From assembly GCA_902803675.1 (NCBI GenBank), contig CADCQZ010000217.1, positions 1-6,302 of the forward strand: a stretch of 6,302 bases of DNA, read 5' to 3'. The stretch comes from an uncultured Eubacteriales bacterium (GTDB taxonomy: Bacteria > Bacillota_A > Clostridia > Christensenellales > Aristaeellaceae). Of the stretch, positions 6,246-6,302 are shown one piece after another. Below the pieces are notes generated by a model. It worked only from the letters and a program-made list of their open reading frames with translations, was not told the DNA's origin and did no database searches. The position numbers and the translations under genes were made by a program. How positions within the stretch are numbered: the first letter of the stretch is position 1; the number at the start of each line of letters is the position of its first letter.

Positions 6246-6302
6246 TCAGTACGGTTGCCCGCTCTCATCGGAGGGCATCCTGAAGGTATCTCCCTTCGAC
6301 GC
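6246..6302 (-). CDS. Possible 3' end of an upstream gene, cut by the window edge
   Basis: On the minus strand one frame stays open from the window edge for 18 codons and stops at TGA (6248-6246). The last residues read TFRMPSDESGQPY. The stop lies 23 bp before the amidohydrolase start at 6222, the same gap as between the amidohydrolase and the zinc-ribbon gene, which fits a gene in the same operon. A second frame is also open here but would run into the amidohydrolase start region and end inside it, which is less likely. Eighteen codons are too few to name a product or to be sure it is coding. Confidence 0.4.
   Translation of the reverse strand, partial: ASKGDTFRMPSDESGQPY

Overview
This 6.3-kb window looks like a piece of a GC-rich Firmicutes (Clostridia-like) chromosome, possibly from a gut or rumen anaerobe. 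That is an inference from strong AGGAG-type ribosome binding sites, a secreted protein ending in tandem Big_2-type Ig-like domains, and the GC-rich codon usage. Nothing in the window fixes the taxon, and there is no rRNA, tRNA, CRISPR array, insertion sequence or phage gene that I can see.

Layout: positions 1-227 are non-coding as far as I can tell and hold a candidate promoter with an overlapping perfect inverted repeat. One plus-strand gene (228-1562) encodes an exported protein with a fibronectin III-like region and two C-terminal Big_2-like domains. A strong hairpin in the 99-bp convergent gap (1563-1661) probably terminates transcription from both sides. Everything after it is read from the minus strand. 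In transcription order (right to left) there is the 3' end of a possible upstream gene (6246-6302), a YtcJ-like amidohydrolase (4651-6222), a multi-zinc-ribbon protein of unknown function (3200-4627), then a 158-bp gap with a good sigma-70/sigma-A type promoter, and a polytopic MOP-superfamily polysaccharide flippase (1662-3041).

The amidohydrolase and zinc-ribbon genes are separated by 23 bp, and the possible upstream reading frame ends 23 bp before the amidohydrolase start, so these look like one transcription unit. The flippase probably has its own promoter (3140-3168). No glycosyltransferase or polymerase gene lies next to the flippase, so its substrate cannot be named. The exported Ig-like protein and the flippase both point to the cell surface, but they are convergent and need not be functionally linked.

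The most interesting items are the zinc-ribbon protein, which has ten CxxC knuckles that can be paired into five modules (the fifth split by about 60 residues) and sits beside a metal-dependent hydrolase, and a Glu in that hydrolase at the position where I expect the family's conserved Lys. I do not see a convincing new multi-gene defence or mobile system.
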